Positions 5,240 through 5,922 of a stretch of 5,922 nucleotides of DNA are shown here, piece after piece. Position numbers and translations under genes: made by a program. This DNA comes from CAUZRD01 sp963582255 (GTDB taxonomy: Bacteria; Pseudomonadota; Alphaproteobacteria; Rhizobiales; TMED25), in assembly GCA_963582255.1 (NCBI GenBank), contig CAUZRD010000137.1, positions 1 through 5,922 of the forward strand. Reading direction: 5' to 3'. Each line of letters starts with the position of its first letter. The stretch's first letter is position 1. The notes below the pieces were generated by a model. It ran no database searches and was not told the origin of the DNA. It saw only the letters and a program-made list of their open reading frames with translations.

Positions 5240-5283
5240 GATCAGTTACTAAACAAGAAATTGAACCTACAGCAAAAGCGTAA
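5240..5283 (+). other. Junction between zinc operon and IS3-type element
   Basis: After the permease stop (5237-5239) the transposase frame can be read backwards as SVTKQEIEPTAKA followed by a TAA at 5281-5283, then GIARTTFYRW. In related transposases a Leu usually precedes GI, so the TAA may be a nonsense change in former transposase sequence. No IS3 end, no OrfA and no terminator for the zinc operon are seen here. Confidence 0.5.
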
Positions 5284-5922
5284 GGCATTGCCCGCACGAC
5301 GTTTTATCGCTGGTGCGACCGTTACCAGACCGGCGGCCTGAAGCCTTTGGAAGATCGATCACCTCAGCCGTCACACGTCTGGAATCGTATTCCTGATAAT
5401 GTTCGTCAGCGGATCGTTGACCTGGCACTGGATGTGCCGGAGCTGTCTCCTCGCGAGCTGGCGGTACGCTTTACTGACACAGAAAACTATTTTGTCTCAG
5501 AGGCTTCCGTCTACCGCCTGCTCAAATCTCTTGATCTGATTACCAGTCCGGCATTTATCGTGATCAAGGCTGCTGATGAGTTCAGGGAGAAGACAACCGC
5601 TATCAATCAACTGTGGCAGACCGACTTCACTTATCTGAAGGTCATTGGCTGGGGCTGGATGTATCTATGGACGATCCTCGACGATTACTCCCGCTATATC
5701 ATTGCCTGGAAGTTGTGCACGACCATGAAGACGGGTGACGTTACCTATACACTGAACCTTGCCCTGCAGGCGTCAGGCTGTGATCAGGCCCACGTTGTGC
5801 ACAAGCCCAGACTGCTATCGGACAACGGCTCCAGCTACGTCTCTGGCGAGTTGGCGGAGTGGCTGGGTGACAAGAAAATGGGGCACGTCCGGGGTGCACC
5901 GTATCATCCGCAGACTCAAGGC
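5284..5922 (+). pseudogene. IS3-type transposase (OrfB/integrase core), 5'-truncated and cut by window edge
   Basis: The frame is open for 213 codons to the window end and has no stop. It contains a helix-turn-helix end (GIARTTFYRWCDRY), a WNRIPDNVRQRIVDLAL segment, a PELSPRELAVRF segment, EASVYRLL, then the rve integrase core: WQTDFTYL with the first catalytic Asp (5623-5625), ILDDYSRYIIAWKL, LLSDNGSSYV with the second Asp (5821-5823), and RGAPYHPQTQG just before the edge. The third catalytic residue (Glu in the usual K-x-E) would lie beyond the window. These match IS3-family OrfB transposases. The upstream OrfA and left inverted repeat are missing and a TAA sits at 5281, so this copy is probably inactive unless it starts at an unusual codon or by frameshift. 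It interrupts whatever once followed the permease gene. Confidence 0.85.

Noticed and set aside
1..5922. CRISPR array, tRNA or rRNA
   Set aside because: No regularly spaced repeats and no recognisable tRNA or rRNA segments were seen on either strand.

Overview
The window looks like a piece of proteobacterial, probably alphaproteobacterial, accessory DNA. This is inferred from an IS6-family terminus and an IS3-type transposase, the remains of a large serine recombinase, a PxpB/KipI-like gene start, and a Zur-type operator of the form ATGTnAT-N3-ATnACAT. No rRNA, tRNA or other direct taxonomic marker is present. The central genes look more AT-rich and differently codon-biased than the GC-rich mobile-element debris on both sides, which suggests they have a separate origin.

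Layout. Positions 1-166 (minus strand) hold the first 55 codons of a PxpB/KipI-like (allophanate hydrolase subunit 1) gene that runs off the left edge. Positions 167-515 are non-coding, with a 12-bp direct repeat and a 22-bp perfect palindrome followed on the minus strand by a T-run. Positions 516-1702 are decayed mobile DNA: an IS6-family transposase remnant on the plus strand with two in-frame stops, a frameshifted C-terminal part of a large serine recombinase, and a second IS6-family fragment on the minus strand that keeps its terminal inverted repeat (outer end at 1702). About 100 bp of unassigned sequence follows.

Positions 1804-5239 hold an intact-looking four-gene plus-strand operon for zinc (or related divalent metal) acquisition. 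It starts with a sigma70-like promoter whose -10 box lies inside a Zur-type operator (1823-1839). The genes are a small secreted His-rich CxxC protein (1838-2176), a coiled-coil/beta-barrel outer-membrane protein (2226-3578), a ZnuA-like periplasmic metal-binding protein (3591-4499), and a ZnuB-like membrane permease (4496-5239), the last two overlapping by 4 bp. The likely logic is that zinc starvation releases Zur, the outer-membrane protein admits metal, the His-rich protein may buffer or hand it over in the periplasm, and the binding protein delivers it to the permease. No ATP-binding subunit (ZnuC) is present. Immediately after the permease stop the sequence becomes a 5'-truncated IS3-type transposase (5284-5922) that runs off the right edge. 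The ATPase gene was therefore either lost at this junction or is encoded elsewhere.

The most interesting content is this Zur-controlled module, with its dedicated outer-membrane protein and small His-rich partner, placed between broken insertion sequences, together with the operator that overlaps the first gene's start codon.
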